Counted from the stretch's first letter, positions 37,459 to 46,670 are shown. The stretch: 47,005 nucleotides of DNA from an uncultured Oscillospiraceae bacterium (GCA_900556525.1 USOZ01000001.1:1-47005), one strand, 5' to 3'. A program made the numbers and translations. Notes: generated from the sequence alone by a model not told the origin.

Positions 37459-38165
37459 CCCTTTTCTGTCCATTGAATAGCCATAGCCTTCGCCACTCCC
37501 ATAAAGGTTTTGGAACGCTGTTTAGCTCGTTCAGCTTGATTTTTGCCGCTTACTTTCATCGCCCAGCACACTCCCTTGACCTTTCCGCTTTTGGTAACAT
37601 ACTTTCTGTATGGAGCAGGACGGGGCAGTGCGGCTGTTGGTTTTAGCTTTGGTAAGCCTTTGAGCCAAAGGCAGGTCCGCTTTGTAACATAGTTTTCTGT
37701 GTCCTCGGTGCTTGCCGCAAAAAAATACGGCTCGATTATCTGCGTAGGCTTTTTATAGTGCTTCGACATATAGCCTACAGGATTTTCAATAGCAATTTTC
37801 TCACAATCTGCGTTCGCAAATTTGAGAAAGAAAGCGGCGGCGCTCTCACGCAGCTTTTCACGCTTGGCAATTTTCTCCGGAGTATTGCATTTCGGCGAAA
37901 AATGCCGTGTGCCGGCTATCGTAAGATATGTGCAGGGCGGAAATGCTATAATCATATCCCACTTTCCGCAGAGAGTATGTGTTTTGCCGTCCATAGTTGA
38001 AAAAGAACAATCGCCGTTCAGCAGAGGAAGAACATCGCCATGTATGTGCCATTCGGGAAATCCGCCCGAACAGGGAACGAGGTCACAGCTGTATGCACTG
38101 TGACCTCGTTTCCGCAATTCTATTGTGACCCTTTGGCTTTCTTCACAAGCTACCAATATTCTCAT
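37455..38165 (-). CDS. DNA cytosine methyltransferase-like protein
   Basis: This 236-residue protein has features of C5-cytosine methylases. MRILVACEESQRVTIELRKR is a Rossmann start with an acidic residue after the first strand. FPPCTYL (near 75-81) holds the proline-cysteine pair of motif IV, and ENPVGYM stands where motif VI (ENV) should be. The C-terminal target-recognition part and motif IX-X are much shorter than in full enzymes. Similar short proteins occur in phages and ICEs. It lies between virB4 (one-base gap) and the CD1108-like gene (four-base overlap), so it is embedded in the transfer operon. Methylation of the element's DNA against recipient restriction is a plausible role. Activity is unproven. 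Confidence 0.75.
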   Translation of the reverse strand: MRILVACEESQRVTIELRKRGHSAYSCDLVPCSGGFPEWHIHGDVLPLLNGDCSFSTMDGKTHTLCGKWDMIIAFPPCTYLTIAGTRHFSPKCNTPEKIAKREKLRESAAAFFLKFANADCEKIAIENPVGYMSKHYKKPTQIIEPYFFAASTEDTENYVTKRTCLWLKGLPKLKPTAALPRPAPYRKYVTKSGKVKGVCWAMKVSGKNQAERAKQRSKTFMGVAKAMAIQWTEKG

Positions 38166-38166
38166 A

Positions 38167-40569
38167 CTATTCTCCGAATTTTGTCGTCATCAGCTTGTAG
38201 AGCTTGGTATCTGTCGGGAAATCATCCTTAAACGGCAGAGAGCCGTTAAGACCGCAGTAAATCAAGCCCGAACCTGCGGGTGCGCCTGTGACGAATTTCA
38301 TCATAGCGTCAGGGATTTTGAGTATTCGGGCAAGCTGTTCACGGTCTGAAGCGGCTTGGTTTAACATCAGAATAAACTCCGAGTTGGAGAGCATAGAACG
38401 AGCCGTGTCGGATTTCAGCAAGTCCTCAACATTCTGCGTAATACCCGTCGGAATACCGCCCCATTTTCTCGCACGTTTATAAAGTTCAAACAAGAAGTTT
38501 GCGCTTTCTTCATTTCTGAAAAGAAGATAAATCTCGTCTATGTAAATGCGGGTGCGTATGCCTCGCTCACGATTGCGAACGATTTTGTCCCACAGGTTTT
38601 CAAGTACGACCATCATACCCAGCGGCTTTAACTGTTTGCCTAAATCCTTGATGTCATAGACCACAACTCTGTTATTCACATCAACGTTTGACGGATAGGC
38701 AAACGTTTTCATCGAACCGTTTACATACAGCTCCAGCGACATATACAGCGGCTTTGCTTCCTCCGACTGTTGCTTGCAGAGAATATCGTAGTAGTCCTTG
38801 AGCGTGGGCATTTCCGTGGTGTGACCGAGCAGAAACTCTCTGTAAACTTCGTGCAGGCAGTTGTCGATGATGGTTTTCTGTTCGGGGGAAATTCCGCTCT
38901 TTCCCATAATCGTTTCAAAGAACGAGAGGAAAAAGTCATACTTTGACGAAACCACATCTTCACCCTTGTTATATTCCTCAATCGAGATTTCAAGCGGGTT
39001 AAGGTGTGTATTGCTGCTTTCGGAGATATACAGCAGCTCACCGCCAAGAGCTTTTACAAGATTTGTGTATTCTCGTTCGGGGTCAACGATGATTATATCG
39101 TCATTTGTAGCAAGAAAAACATTGAGAATTTCACGCTTTGCGGAGAATGACTTACCGCTTCCCGGACAGCCGAGAATAAAGCCGTTCGCATTGATAAGGC
39201 TTGCACGGTTGAAGATAATCAGATTGTTTGTGGTCTGATTTAAGCCGTAGTACACGCCGCCCTCCTGCGAAAGCTCCTTTGAATTAAAGGGCATAAACAC
39301 ACAGGCACTCTCGGTGGTGAGCGTTCGGCGCACCTTTAATCGGCAATTTCCGAGGGGCAAGCAGCTTGCAAGAGCGTCCTCCTGCTGAAAGTTAGCTCTG
39401 GAGGTAGTGCAGACCTTTTTGCGGAAAACCGCTTCGACCTTTTCGGTATTGTTGTCGAGTTCATCAAAGCTCGTTCCCGTAATCATTACCACGAGATTGA
39501 GCAGGAACATCTTCTGATTTTTGCTTTGCAAATCATTCAGCAGTTCCTCGCCTTCCTCAAGCGACTGCTTCAAATCATCGGAGATAACATCGGTGAACAC
39601 GCCGTTCTGTGCGGCTTTGCGCTCTTTCTGCATTTTGTTGGAACGCATAGCCGTTAACTGCCGCTTTACTACCTTTATAGCTTCGCTCGGCTCAACAGGG
39701 GCGATATTCACGGTCGTAACTATCGGCAGAGAGGTTTCGCACAGTTCTTTCAGCAAATCGTCCACAAGCGAACTTGGAAGATGTTTCAGATAGACCATTC
39801 GGGCGAACTTGTCGTTATACAGAAAATAGTCTTTCTTGAACTCAAAGTAATCGGGACAGCAAAGGCTCTTTTCTGCGCCGCGCATAAACTGCGATGTGTT
39901 TATAGGGCGGATTTCTTGGTTGACGCCACGGAATATATCTGCAATAATGCGGATACGCTCGTTGGCTTTCAGTTTCTCAATATTTGAGCCGATTTTCTGG
40001 AAACAAGTCCTCATAGCCAGCTCGTGAGCCGCTATTTTCTGCTGTGCTATCTCCAAATTCGCCGCTGTAACGGTAATTGTGATGTACTTTTTCGTGGTAA
40101 TGCCGTTCTGACCCTGCTGCATTTTGTCAAGAAGCATATCGTTGTACTCCTGCCGATACTCGTCAAACCCATCGCCTGCGGGCTTCAGGAGTATCTTGTG
40201 AGCGAACTCGTTCTGATTGATGACATTGTTGTGCAACGTAATCTGAATATCGTCGCTTGTATCAAAGCTGTTGAGCAAATCCCCATAGGCGAGGAATATT
40301 CGCTCCTGTTCCGCACCGTCCGCAGCATCGTATGTGACATCCGTAAAAGAATAGGTAACGGAGTAGTGGTTGGAGCTTACCTCAAAAATGTACTTGCCGC
40401 AGACGTGTTCGTAGGGGATTGTATCCTGTACCGTTCGGGCAACTTTACGGATTTCATTCTTTACTTTTGGTTTTTTAGGCTTCTTCTGCTTTGATGTGCG
40501 TACCTTGTCAATGTCTTTTGCGGTATTTGCCGCAGAGGGCTTTTTCGATGATGAGAATAAGCTACTCAT
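38167..40569 (-). CDS. virB4: VirB4/TraE-type conjugation ATPase
   Basis: This 800-residue ATPase powers assembly of, and transfer through, the type IV secretion channel at the membrane. Residues 1-50 are basic. The N-terminal domain (50-440) is typical of VirB4. Walker A is GCPGSGKSFSAKRE near 468, Walker B-like IIIVDPERE near 495, and later motifs include RTRIYIDEIYLLFRNEESA near 680. ATG 40569 is preferred because AAAGGAG lies upstream. It overlaps the end of the prgI-like gene by eight bases. The cytosine methylase-like gene follows after one base. Confidence 0.95.
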   Translation of the reverse strand: MSSLFSSSKKPSAANTAKDIDKVRTSKQKKPKKPKVKNEIRKVARTVQDTIPYEHVCGKYIFEVSSNHYSVTYSFTDVTYDAADGAEQERIFLAYGDLLNSFDTSDDIQITLHNNVINQNEFAHKILLKPAGDGFDEYRQEYNDMLLDKMQQGQNGITTKKYITITVTAANLEIAQQKIAAHELAMRTCFQKIGSNIEKLKANERIRIIADIFRGVNQEIRPINTSQFMRGAEKSLCCPDYFEFKKDYFLYNDKFARMVYLKHLPSSLVDDLLKELCETSLPIVTTVNIAPVEPSEAIKVVKRQLTAMRSNKMQKERKAAQNGVFTDVISDDLKQSLEEGEELLNDLQSKNQKMFLLNLVVMITGTSFDELDNNTEKVEAVFRKKVCTTSRANFQQEDALASCLPLGNCRLKVRRTLTTESACVFMPFNSKELSQEGGVYYGLNQTTNNLIIFNRASLINANGFILGCPGSGKSFSAKREILNVFLATNDDIIIVDPEREYTNLVKALGGELLYISESSNTHLNPLEISIEEYNKGEDVVSSKYDFFLSFFETIMGKSGISPEQKTIIDNCLHEVYREFLLGHTTEMPTLKDYYDILCKQQSEEAKPLYMSLELYVNGSMKTFAYPSNVDVNNRVVVYDIKDLGKQLKPLGMMVVLENLWDKIVRNRERGIRTRIYIDEIYLLFRNEESANFLFELYKRARKWGGIPTGITQNVEDLLKSDTARSMLSNSEFILMLNQAASDREQLARILKIPDAMMKFVTGAPAGSGLIYCGLNGSLPFKDDFPTDTKLYKLMTTKFGE

Positions 40570-40972
40570 TGACGCGCTCCTTTCGTTTGTTTTTCTTTGT
40601 GCTTGCAGTAATTGCTGCAAGCTGATGGGCAATCTCGCTCTCGATTATTTCTTCACGGCACTTCCAGAATACAGGGAGTTCCTCATACTTGCGTTTCTGC
40701 GGTTCACGCCATTTTTGCCGATACAGAATACCGAGGAATTTTTCAAACGGCATACCGTCATACTTAAAAAAGCCAAAGGCGAAAACTGGGACAGCGACAA
40801 AAATGATTATCCACCCCACCAAATCCTCGCCGATTAAGTCTTTTCCGAATATGAAAAGCGGAACGCATATCGCAAGAGCCACGACCGCCGAAACCAACTG
40901 CCTTACCGTCAGACCGAACAGAAATTTCTCCTTATAGTCCGTGATTTCTTTTGGTATCTTAATTTCAATCAA
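40562..40972 (-). CDS. prgI: PrgI-family membrane protein
   Basis: This 136-residue protein matches PrgI (VirB3-like). It starts IEIKIPKEITDYKEKFLFGL, followed by two membrane helices (about 25-43 and 51-70, with GWIIIFVAVPVFAFGFF) and the conserved FEKFLGILY before a basic C-terminus. It forms part of the inner membrane base of the channel with VirB4. The start is TTG, with AGGAGG eight bases upstream. It overlaps virB4 by eight bases and follows virB6 closely. Confidence 0.92.
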   Translation of the reverse strand: MIEIKIPKEITDYKEKFLFGLTVRQLVSAVVALAICVPLFIFGKDLIGEDLVGWIIIFVAVPVFAFGFFKYDGMPFEKFLGILYRQKWREPQKRKYEELPVFWKCREEIIESEIAHQLAAITASTKKNKRKERVNE

Positions 40973-40984
40973 CGCTCACACCTC

Positions 40985-41845
40985 CTACATTGCGCCGCAT
41001 ATCTTCTTTGACCACGCTCCCGACTGCATTACGCCCATAGCCAGAGTCAGCGTTGTAATAAGACCCATAACGCCGTTAAGCGTCAGGTTGTAGCTGCCTA
41101 TGTGACCGCTTATCAGCGCATTGTTTACGGCGGTGTATGCAACAAACATAATTGCCAAGACAATAGCCTGCAAGCTGACTGCCGCATAGGATTTCAAAAA
41201 GCCCTTTCCGACATCGGAAAGACCCTCACAGGCAAAAGTTGACAGCGGCACAGGCGCTATCAGAGTGTAAACCGTAAGCTCAAAGAGCCTTGCGATAACC
41301 ACCACATTTGCAAGTATCATTATGATTTTCATAATCAATCCCTGAATGGAAATCTGCAAATTCAAGAGTATCGGCTGAAAGTTCAGGAACCCGGCATCCA
41401 CGTTGTTCACTATCTGTGAAGCCTGCGAAGCCGAAACGAAATACTGCGCTTTCGTCAGGTCATCTCCGGTAATGAAGCTGTACTGCGTTATAGTTCCGCT
41501 TATAGCGTTTATGAAGCTGTTGAACCCGCGATAGAGCATAGTGGTAAACAGTTCGGCGTTATCAACGCAGACCTTTGCCGCCACCAGCTTCAAAAATAAC
41601 ATCAAGACATTTTCCCAAGTCACCCACTGCAAGTGGAGCGATTTGGTGAAAAAGTCAATCAGGAAGAACATAACGCACAATGTGAGTGCCGTTGCTTTAA
41701 TCGCTGACATAAGATTTGGCAAGGAAGCAGTTGTCGTCTGAAGCAAGCTGTCGTTTGTGAGCAGTTCTATCAGCATTGAGAACATTGAGTTTAGCTCGTT
41801 AATAATGCCCCTTATGTTGTCCATACACTGCCCATATCCCCACAT
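40985..41845 (-). CDS. VirB6/TrbL-like polytopic channel protein
   Basis: From ATG 41845 (AAAGGAGG upstream) this has 286 residues and about six hydrophobic segments. They include ATALTLCVMFFLIDFF, IMKIIMILANVVVIARLFEL, LQAIVLAIMFVAYTA and VMGLITTLTLAMGVM. The position between the pilin-like gene and prgI, and the periodic helices with a large loop (residues 110-170), match VirB6-like proteins of Gram-positive conjugation systems. It would line the inner-membrane part of the channel. The frame opens upstream to 41911 but lacks a ribosome site there. A terminator-like hairpin and a palindrome copy lie in its leader. Confidence 0.85.
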   Translation of the reverse strand: MWGYGQCMDNIRGIINELNSMFSMLIELLTNDSLLQTTTASLPNLMSAIKATALTLCVMFFLIDFFTKSLHLQWVTWENVLMLFLKLVAAKVCVDNAELFTTMLYRGFNSFINAISGTITQYSFITGDDLTKAQYFVSASQASQIVNNVDAGFLNFQPILLNLQISIQGLIMKIIMILANVVVIARLFELTVYTLIAPVPLSTFACEGLSDVGKGFLKSYAAVSLQAIVLAIMFVAYTAVNNALISGHIGSYNLTLNGVMGLITTLTLAMGVMQSGAWSKKICGAM

Positions 41846-41876
41846 AGAAAGACCTCCTTTCTGAAAAAAAGGAAAA

Positions 41877-41900
41877 GGCGGTACAATCAGCCGCACCGCC
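41877..41900 (-). terminator. Hairpin in the pilin-virB6 gap (partial terminator)
   Basis: GGCGGT (41877-41882) pairs with ACCGCC (41895-41900). On the minus strand it is followed by TTTTCCTTTTTTT. It could reduce read-through from the pilin-like gene to downstream transfer genes and so raise relative pilin output. Confidence 0.6.
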
Positions 41901-41916
41901 CAATCCAACAAAAAAA

Positions 41917-41934
41917 GGTGCTACATATAGCACC
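41917..41934 (-). repeat. 18-bp palindromic repeat, copy 5
   Basis: Plus-strand GGTGCTACATATAGCACC is the exact reverse complement of copies 1-3. It lies in the gap between the pilin-like and virB6-like genes, 72 bases before the virB6-like start. Confidence 0.9.
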
Positions 41935-41972
41935 CGCCGCTGTGCTTGTACACTCGCTCTTTTGCGGAGCGA

Positions 41973-42383
41973 TTATGCCGTAATGCCGAACAGGTTGAGC
42001 GAAAGCGTGAGTGCAAACACCACAAAGCCGGAAGCCAGCGTCATAAGACCTCTCGTCTTTGCTTCTGCGTCATCGTTCTTGATAGCAAGTGCGAACATTA
42101 CGCCGCCGACAAAGGCAACGACAAGTCCGATACGACCAATCCACGTTGCGAAGAAGCCGACTACCTGATTAAAGGCAGCCTCGCCGTCAACAACACCGCC
42201 TTCGCCGCCCTCGGCAAAGGCATTTACGGCAGATACTGTTGCCATCGTCACCATTGTGGTAACGGTGGTGATAATCTTCCTGCACTTTCTGTGTGCGGCA
42301 GAGAAGAAACGTGCAAGCGGATTTCTCTCTGCGTTCTGCTTCTTACCCTCGGCAGCGGGGGCTGTGATAATGTTGTTTTCCAT
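41973..42383 (-). CDS. VirB2/Maff2-like pilin or membrane subunit
   Basis: This 136-residue protein starts at ATG 42383 (TAGGAGGG upstream). Residues 1-58 form a long signal sequence: a basic part (RNPLARFFSAAHRKCRK), a hydrophobic stretch (IITTVTTMVTMATVSAV) and a likely cut after NAFA. The mature part has two membrane helices (VVGFFATWIGRIGLVVAFVG and LMTLASGFVVFALTLSLNLF) joined by a short polar loop, IKNDDAEAKTRG. This is the layout of VirB2/TrbC pilins and of Maff2 proteins found beside virB6 in Firmicutes ICEs. It probably forms the extracellular or cross-wall polymer. Confidence 0.8.
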   Translation of the reverse strand: MENNIITAPAAEGKKQNAERNPLARFFSAAHRKCRKIITTVTTMVTMATVSAVNAFAEGGEGGVVDGEAAFNQVVGFFATWIGRIGLVVAFVGGVMFALAIKNDDAEAKTRGLMTLASGFVVFALTLSLNLFGITA

Positions 42384-42488
42384 AAAGAAAACCCTCCTAA
42401 AAAATAATGTATATGTATAAACTGTTTCGCTTTGTTGGCGCAGCGTCTGCTGGGGACAGCTTCTGCCTTGCACCTTTGGGCGAGACAA

Positions 42489-42505
42489 TTCAACATCGTG
42501 TTGAA
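42489..42505. other. Perfect intergenic hairpin between virD4 and the pilin gene
   Basis: TTCAACA and TGTTGAA form a 7-bp stem with a TCG loop, 23 bases beyond the virD4 stop. No U-run follows, so it is more like an mRNA processing or stability element than a terminator. Confidence 0.45.
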
Positions 42506-42527
42506 CCGCCGAATGCGGCTATATCCG

Positions 42528-44726
42528 TTAGAATATTTCTGCGCTGCTCATAAACGCATTGTAATCATCTTCACCAAAGACTTTAGGCTCGGATAAATCC
42601 AAAGGAATAATATCTTCTGCGTTCGGCAGGTCCTCATCAGAGAAATCCAAACGCTGATTAGTCTGATAAAACTTTTCGCTCGACAAATCCTGTTCCTGCT
42701 TTTCGTGCCTTGCGAAAGCGGCGGCAATTTCCTGCTCGTCCTCCTCGTAGAACTCATTGTCGATATGGTCGGTATCCATTTCAAACACCTCCTCGGCTGT
42801 ATCATCATCGGGAATATCCACATCGGTGATAGCTTTTTCATCGTCAATCGGCTTTGAAACAGCTTTCGGTGGGATTTTCTCGGTATAGTTTGCGGTCATA
42901 TCGGGAGCTTTCTCCGTGACAAGACCGTCAATCAGGTAGGCATAGTTTTTGTTGCTGTCCTCCAAAAACGGATAGTTCTTGTGCTTCTCAATGTCGAATT
43001 TGTGGCAGAAGAACGGATAAAGCGCACGGACAATCAGAACGCACTCGTTCGCTTTCATTACCTTTAGCTCATCGGGCGTCATTAACTCTCTGCCCAAAAT
43101 GCTGTTGTTCTCCGAGGTGGACGGCGACTTGTGGCTTCTCGTTCGGTTTTGAGATACCACATCAATGGTTTCCTTGCCGAGCGATTTTGAGATAGCTTCA
43201 AGCGTACTCGCTTCTTGACCGCCCAAAAATAAAAGACTGTCGCAGTTACCCGTGACAATCTCCCAAGATTTATCATACATTTTTTTGAGCTGTGCCAAGT
43301 TCTGAATGATGATGTTTGCCGAAATCTCCATTGAACGCATTGTTGCGAGGAGCTTGTCAAAATCGGGAATAGTGCCGATGTTGGCAAACTCGTCAAGCAG
43401 ACAGCGAACGTGAACAGGCAGGCGACCGCCGTACTTGAAATTTGCGGTGTCGTACAGTGTATCGAAAAGCTGCGTGTACATCATCGCCGCCAAGAAATTG
43501 AATGTTGCGTCCGAGGACGGAATAATAACGAACAGAGCCGTTTTCTTGTCGCCCAGTGTATCAAGATGGATATTATCCGTATGCGTCAGATCCGCTACCT
43601 CAGGCAAGTTAAATGCCGCAAAGCGCACAGCCGCAGAAATCAGAATTGACTTTGCCGTTTCCGCAGGTGCCTTTTTGAAGTCGGCATAATAGGAAACAGC
43701 CATACTCATAGGATTTTCATTTCGCAGTTCATCCATCATATCGTCAAGCGGAGAGCGGTGGTTTTCGTCCTGTTCGGATATTTCCGCTAACCTCATCATC
43801 TTCATAACGGTGCTGAAATTGCGGTCAAGGGACTTACCGCCTTGCTTTTCGTCCTTTTTCTCCAAAAGATAAAAGGCAATAGCAAGCGTAAGAGCCTTTG
43901 TGCTGTCGTCCCAGAACTGGTCGCCGCCGGACGAGCCTTCCTGCTTTGTGTTCTTCATAAGGCAGTTGACCATTTTCATCACATAGGTTTTATTAACCTC
44001 GCCGTTTTTGTCGTAGATGTAATTAAACGGATTGTAGTTATTGCTGTGCGCCATATCTATGAGGTTGAACACTCTTATTTCATAGCCTGCCTTTTGAAGC
44101 AGCTTGCCGCAGGAACGGAGCAGTTCGCCTTTCGGGTCGGTTACCACATAGCTTGTGTTTAACTGCATTATGTTCGGCTTAACATAGAAGCGTGACTTAC
44201 CGGAACCGGAACCGCCGATTACCAAAACATTTAGATTTTCACGGTGCTGTCGGGTGTTAAGCGACATACGGACCTCTTGTGTCAGCAGAATGTTATTGTC
44301 CGTTTCAAAGGGGGATTTGGGCTTTTCGGCTTTGGTGTTCTTCTTGCCTTTTTTCTTTTCGGGCTTATCCGCAAGAAATTTCTCTTCCTTTTCGTTCGCC
44401 CAGCGTGCAGAGCCGTGTTCCACACCCTTGCGGTGCAAACGCTTCTTTGAGGTTGCTTTCAGCAGTGCATATATACCGAGGGCAAAAGACACCATAATCG
44501 TTATCTTTGCGCTGTATCCCGAAAAGTCCGTCAGGTGTTCCCATACGGTATCGGTGTTGGTAAGCACGGTTTCAAATTCTGCCATAAGCAAGCTGAAATC
44601 AAGCACGCCTTCATCGTCAACAGATAAATCTAAAGCCGCACCAAGAGCCGCTGAAACATAGAGAACTGCAAAGACGATAATCACATAAAGCAAAATCGTC
44701 AGCAAATCAGGTTTCTTCTTTTTCAA
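42528..44726 (-). CDS. virD4: VirD4/TraG-type coupling protein
   Basis: This 732-residue coupling ATPase links the relaxase-DNA complex to the channel. Two N-terminal membrane helices lie at about 8-30 and 68-88, followed by a basic stretch. Walker A, VIGGSGSGKSRF, is near 174, and Walker B, LLDEFANIGTIPDFDKLLA, is near 446. An acidic C-terminal tail of about 130 residues probably contacts the relaxosome. The start is TTG 44726, with AAGGGG eight bases upstream. It overlaps the stop of the DUF3801-like gene by four bases, the order seen for PcfB-PcfC. Confidence 0.96.
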   Translation of the reverse strand: MKKKKPDLLTILLYVIIVFAVLYVSAALGAALDLSVDDEGVLDFSLLMAEFETVLTNTDTVWEHLTDFSGYSAKITIMVSFALGIYALLKATSKKRLHRKGVEHGSARWANEKEEKFLADKPEKKKGKKNTKAEKPKSPFETDNNILLTQEVRMSLNTRQHRENLNVLVIGGSGSGKSRFYVKPNIMQLNTSYVVTDPKGELLRSCGKLLQKAGYEIRVFNLIDMAHSNNYNPFNYIYDKNGEVNKTYVMKMVNCLMKNTKQEGSSGGDQFWDDSTKALTLAIAFYLLEKKDEKQGGKSLDRNFSTVMKMMRLAEISEQDENHRSPLDDMMDELRNENPMSMAVSYYADFKKAPAETAKSILISAAVRFAAFNLPEVADLTHTDNIHLDTLGDKKTALFVIIPSSDATFNFLAAMMYTQLFDTLYDTANFKYGGRLPVHVRCLLDEFANIGTIPDFDKLLATMRSMEISANIIIQNLAQLKKMYDKSWEIVTGNCDSLLFLGGQEASTLEAISKSLGKETIDVVSQNRTRSHKSPSTSENNSILGRELMTPDELKVMKANECVLIVRALYPFFCHKFDIEKHKNYPFLEDSNKNYAYLIDGLVTEKAPDMTANYTEKIPPKAVSKPIDDEKAITDVDIPDDDTAEEVFEMDTDHIDNEFYEEDEQEIAAAFARHEKQEQDLSSEKFYQTNQRLDFSDEDLPNAEDIIPLDLSEPKVFGEDDYNAFMSSAEIF

Positions 44727-46603
44727 TGCTTCAACCCCTTATCAACTTTGATTTTCGGCTTATCGGGAGCAATCGGCTTCTTTTTCTTGGACACGGCATT
44801 GTTGATTTTGTTCTGAAGAACGCTCTGCTTCTTTGCCTTTGCAACCGCATTTTGAGCGTTCTCAAGCGGAATGTCGAAATTCCTTGCGATTTTTTCCTCA
44901 ACGCCAACGGTTGAGAAGTTATATGTACGGGATTTGCCGCCCATAGAAATGTTAAATGCATTTTCACTTGTGCGCTCGATGTGAAGTTCCTTTGAGATAC
45001 CTTGCTTATTGACGGTGCGTTCCTCAATCTTTGAACGAGTCTGGCTTTCGATTTTAACAGCCTTTGAAACCGCCTTGTCAGCTTGGTACTCCGACATTCC
45101 GAGCTTTGAAACACAGAGCTTCTTCATCTCGTCGTGGTTCATCTTCGCAGGAGTTAAGCCTACCGCATTATCGCCGTGGCGCAAGACTATATGCGTATCT
45201 TTACCGTCCTTGAAATTAACAGCGTCAAAACGAATGTCACGCAGCGTAACATCATCGCTCTGATAGCGGATATTCGTACGGAGTGCGTCCACATTGTCAA
45301 TCTGCGTTGGCTTTGCAAAATATGCTTGGCGGTCAAGGTTCAAATCATAGCAGACCTTGTTTGCGGCAATATCGGCTTTCGCCGCCGAGTATCCGAGATT
45401 GTCCTGCAAAGCCTGCGATACCTGCGCTTTGGTGAGTTGGTCTGCGGTGAGAGTAACATTTCTTCCGCTTACATCGTCAGAAACGGTAATCCCTTTCTTA
45501 TCCCACCCAGCAAACGCCGCCGCTTTTTCCTTGTCATACTCGCTGTGCAAACTGCTTATTTCATCACGCACAGCGGTTTCATAAGCGTTGGTTTCGGAAA
45601 TGTCGTAAACGGTGATGTTTGTAAACACCTGTTTTCCGTCCTCGTTCAGGACAGGACTGCCGTTTTCATCAATCTGCGGTGCAAGTATATCCACACCTTT
45701 TGCGTTCTCGTTCAGAGTGTACCCATGTTGTTCCCAAAAGGATTTTCCTGCCGCCTGTTTAGCATACGGCATTTCATTTTGGATAAGCTGAAGATTGCTT
45801 TCGCTGTATTGCGGAATGTCAACATTCCTGTTCTTCATATCCGCAAGAATACTGTCGTAAACTTTGGAACGCTGTTCCGAGCCTATTTCTGCGTTGGTCA
45901 GAGCGTCAATGCGCTCCGAAATCTCCCTTTGCCGTTCTGTTTCAGGAGCGTTAGCCATAACGGAGAACTGCTCCGAAATCTCGCCATAAGCCTTTTTATA
46001 GTCGGCTTTTATCATTGCGACCTGTTCGGCGCACTCCGCCGGATAGATACACAAGATTTTGCCGTCCTCTGGGGGCAGCTTCTGCCTGCCGCCGACAAAC
46101 TGACACTCAATTCCGTTTTCCTCAAAGGCAGATTTAAGCGTGGAAACATTGTTTTCACCAACGGAGAAGCACTTAACGCTCTGCGGAGCTTCCTTTAAGC
46201 GTTCCTGCATAACCTCGTTGGTTATCTGCTCAATCGCCGCCTTATCACGGTCGAGAAACTCAATCGTCTGCTTTTCTCCGCTTCCGATGATAGCGATAGG
46301 AATGTTATACCGCTTTGCTTTGGCAGCTATCTGTTCAGCGTCACGGGCAAGGAAATTGCTCGTTGATGAAATCGGCGATTGTGCCTTTTGAGCTTCAAGA
46401 ACAAGATTTTTAGCCGACACAGTACCCAAAGCCTTTGCGTTGGAGATTTTGCCGCCGACATCGTAAATTCCGTCAACGGACTTATGATATACTTCCGACA
46501 AAAACTTTTGAGCAAGCGGAGCAAGCAATTTGATTAGCTCTAAAGCGACCTCAATAGCTTTTTGGCTGGTTGATAGGGTCGCAGAAGCTATTTCATCAGA
46601 CAT
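44723..46603 (-). CDS. DUF3801/PcfB-like relaxosome accessory protein, enlarged
   Basis: This 626-residue protein begins with a DUF3801-like region. An N-terminal helix (ASATLSTSQKAIEVALELIK) is followed by KALGTVSAKNLV, then IAAKAKRYNIPIAIIGSGEK and IEFLDRDKAAIEQI at about 90-130. Typical PcfB proteins have about 150 residues. Here an extra 450 residues, alpha-beta with repeated motifs (LGYSAAKADIAANKVCYDLN; LGMSEYQADKAVSKAVKI), follow, ending in a basic tail. PcfB binds the relaxase and coupling protein. Position directly upstream of virD4 with a four-base overlap supports this role. ATG follows GGAGG. Confidence 0.8.
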   Translation of the reverse strand: MSDEIASATLSTSQKAIEVALELIKLLAPLAQKFLSEVYHKSVDGIYDVGGKISNAKALGTVSAKNLVLEAQKAQSPISSTSNFLARDAEQIAAKAKRYNIPIAIIGSGEKQTIEFLDRDKAAIEQITNEVMQERLKEAPQSVKCFSVGENNVSTLKSAFEENGIECQFVGGRQKLPPEDGKILCIYPAECAEQVAMIKADYKKAYGEISEQFSVMANAPETERQREISERIDALTNAEIGSEQRSKVYDSILADMKNRNVDIPQYSESNLQLIQNEMPYAKQAAGKSFWEQHGYTLNENAKGVDILAPQIDENGSPVLNEDGKQVFTNITVYDISETNAYETAVRDEISSLHSEYDKEKAAAFAGWDKKGITVSDDVSGRNVTLTADQLTKAQVSQALQDNLGYSAAKADIAANKVCYDLNLDRQAYFAKPTQIDNVDALRTNIRYQSDDVTLRDIRFDAVNFKDGKDTHIVLRHGDNAVGLTPAKMNHDEMKKLCVSKLGMSEYQADKAVSKAVKIESQTRSKIEERTVNKQGISKELHIERTSENAFNISMGGKSRTYNFSTVGVEEKIARNFDIPLENAQNAVAKAKKQSVLQNKINNAVSKKKKPIAPDKPKIKVDKGLKH

Positions 46604-46652
46604 AGAATTACCTCCATTCTGTTTTTATACAATCGGCGGTGCGAACTGCAAA

Positions 46653-46670
46653 GGTGCTGCATATAGCGCC
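46653..46670 (-). repeat. 18-bp palindromic repeat, copy 6 (degenerate)
   Basis: Plus-strand GGTGCTGCATATAGCGCC differs from copy 5 at two positions, each giving a G-U pair or mismatch in the arms. It lies 50 bases upstream of the DUF3801-like start. Confidence 0.7.

Noticed and set aside
45176..46198. A 340-codon plus-strand ORF opposite the DUF3801-like gene
   Set aside because: It is a shadow of a well-supported coding gene, without a ribosome site.
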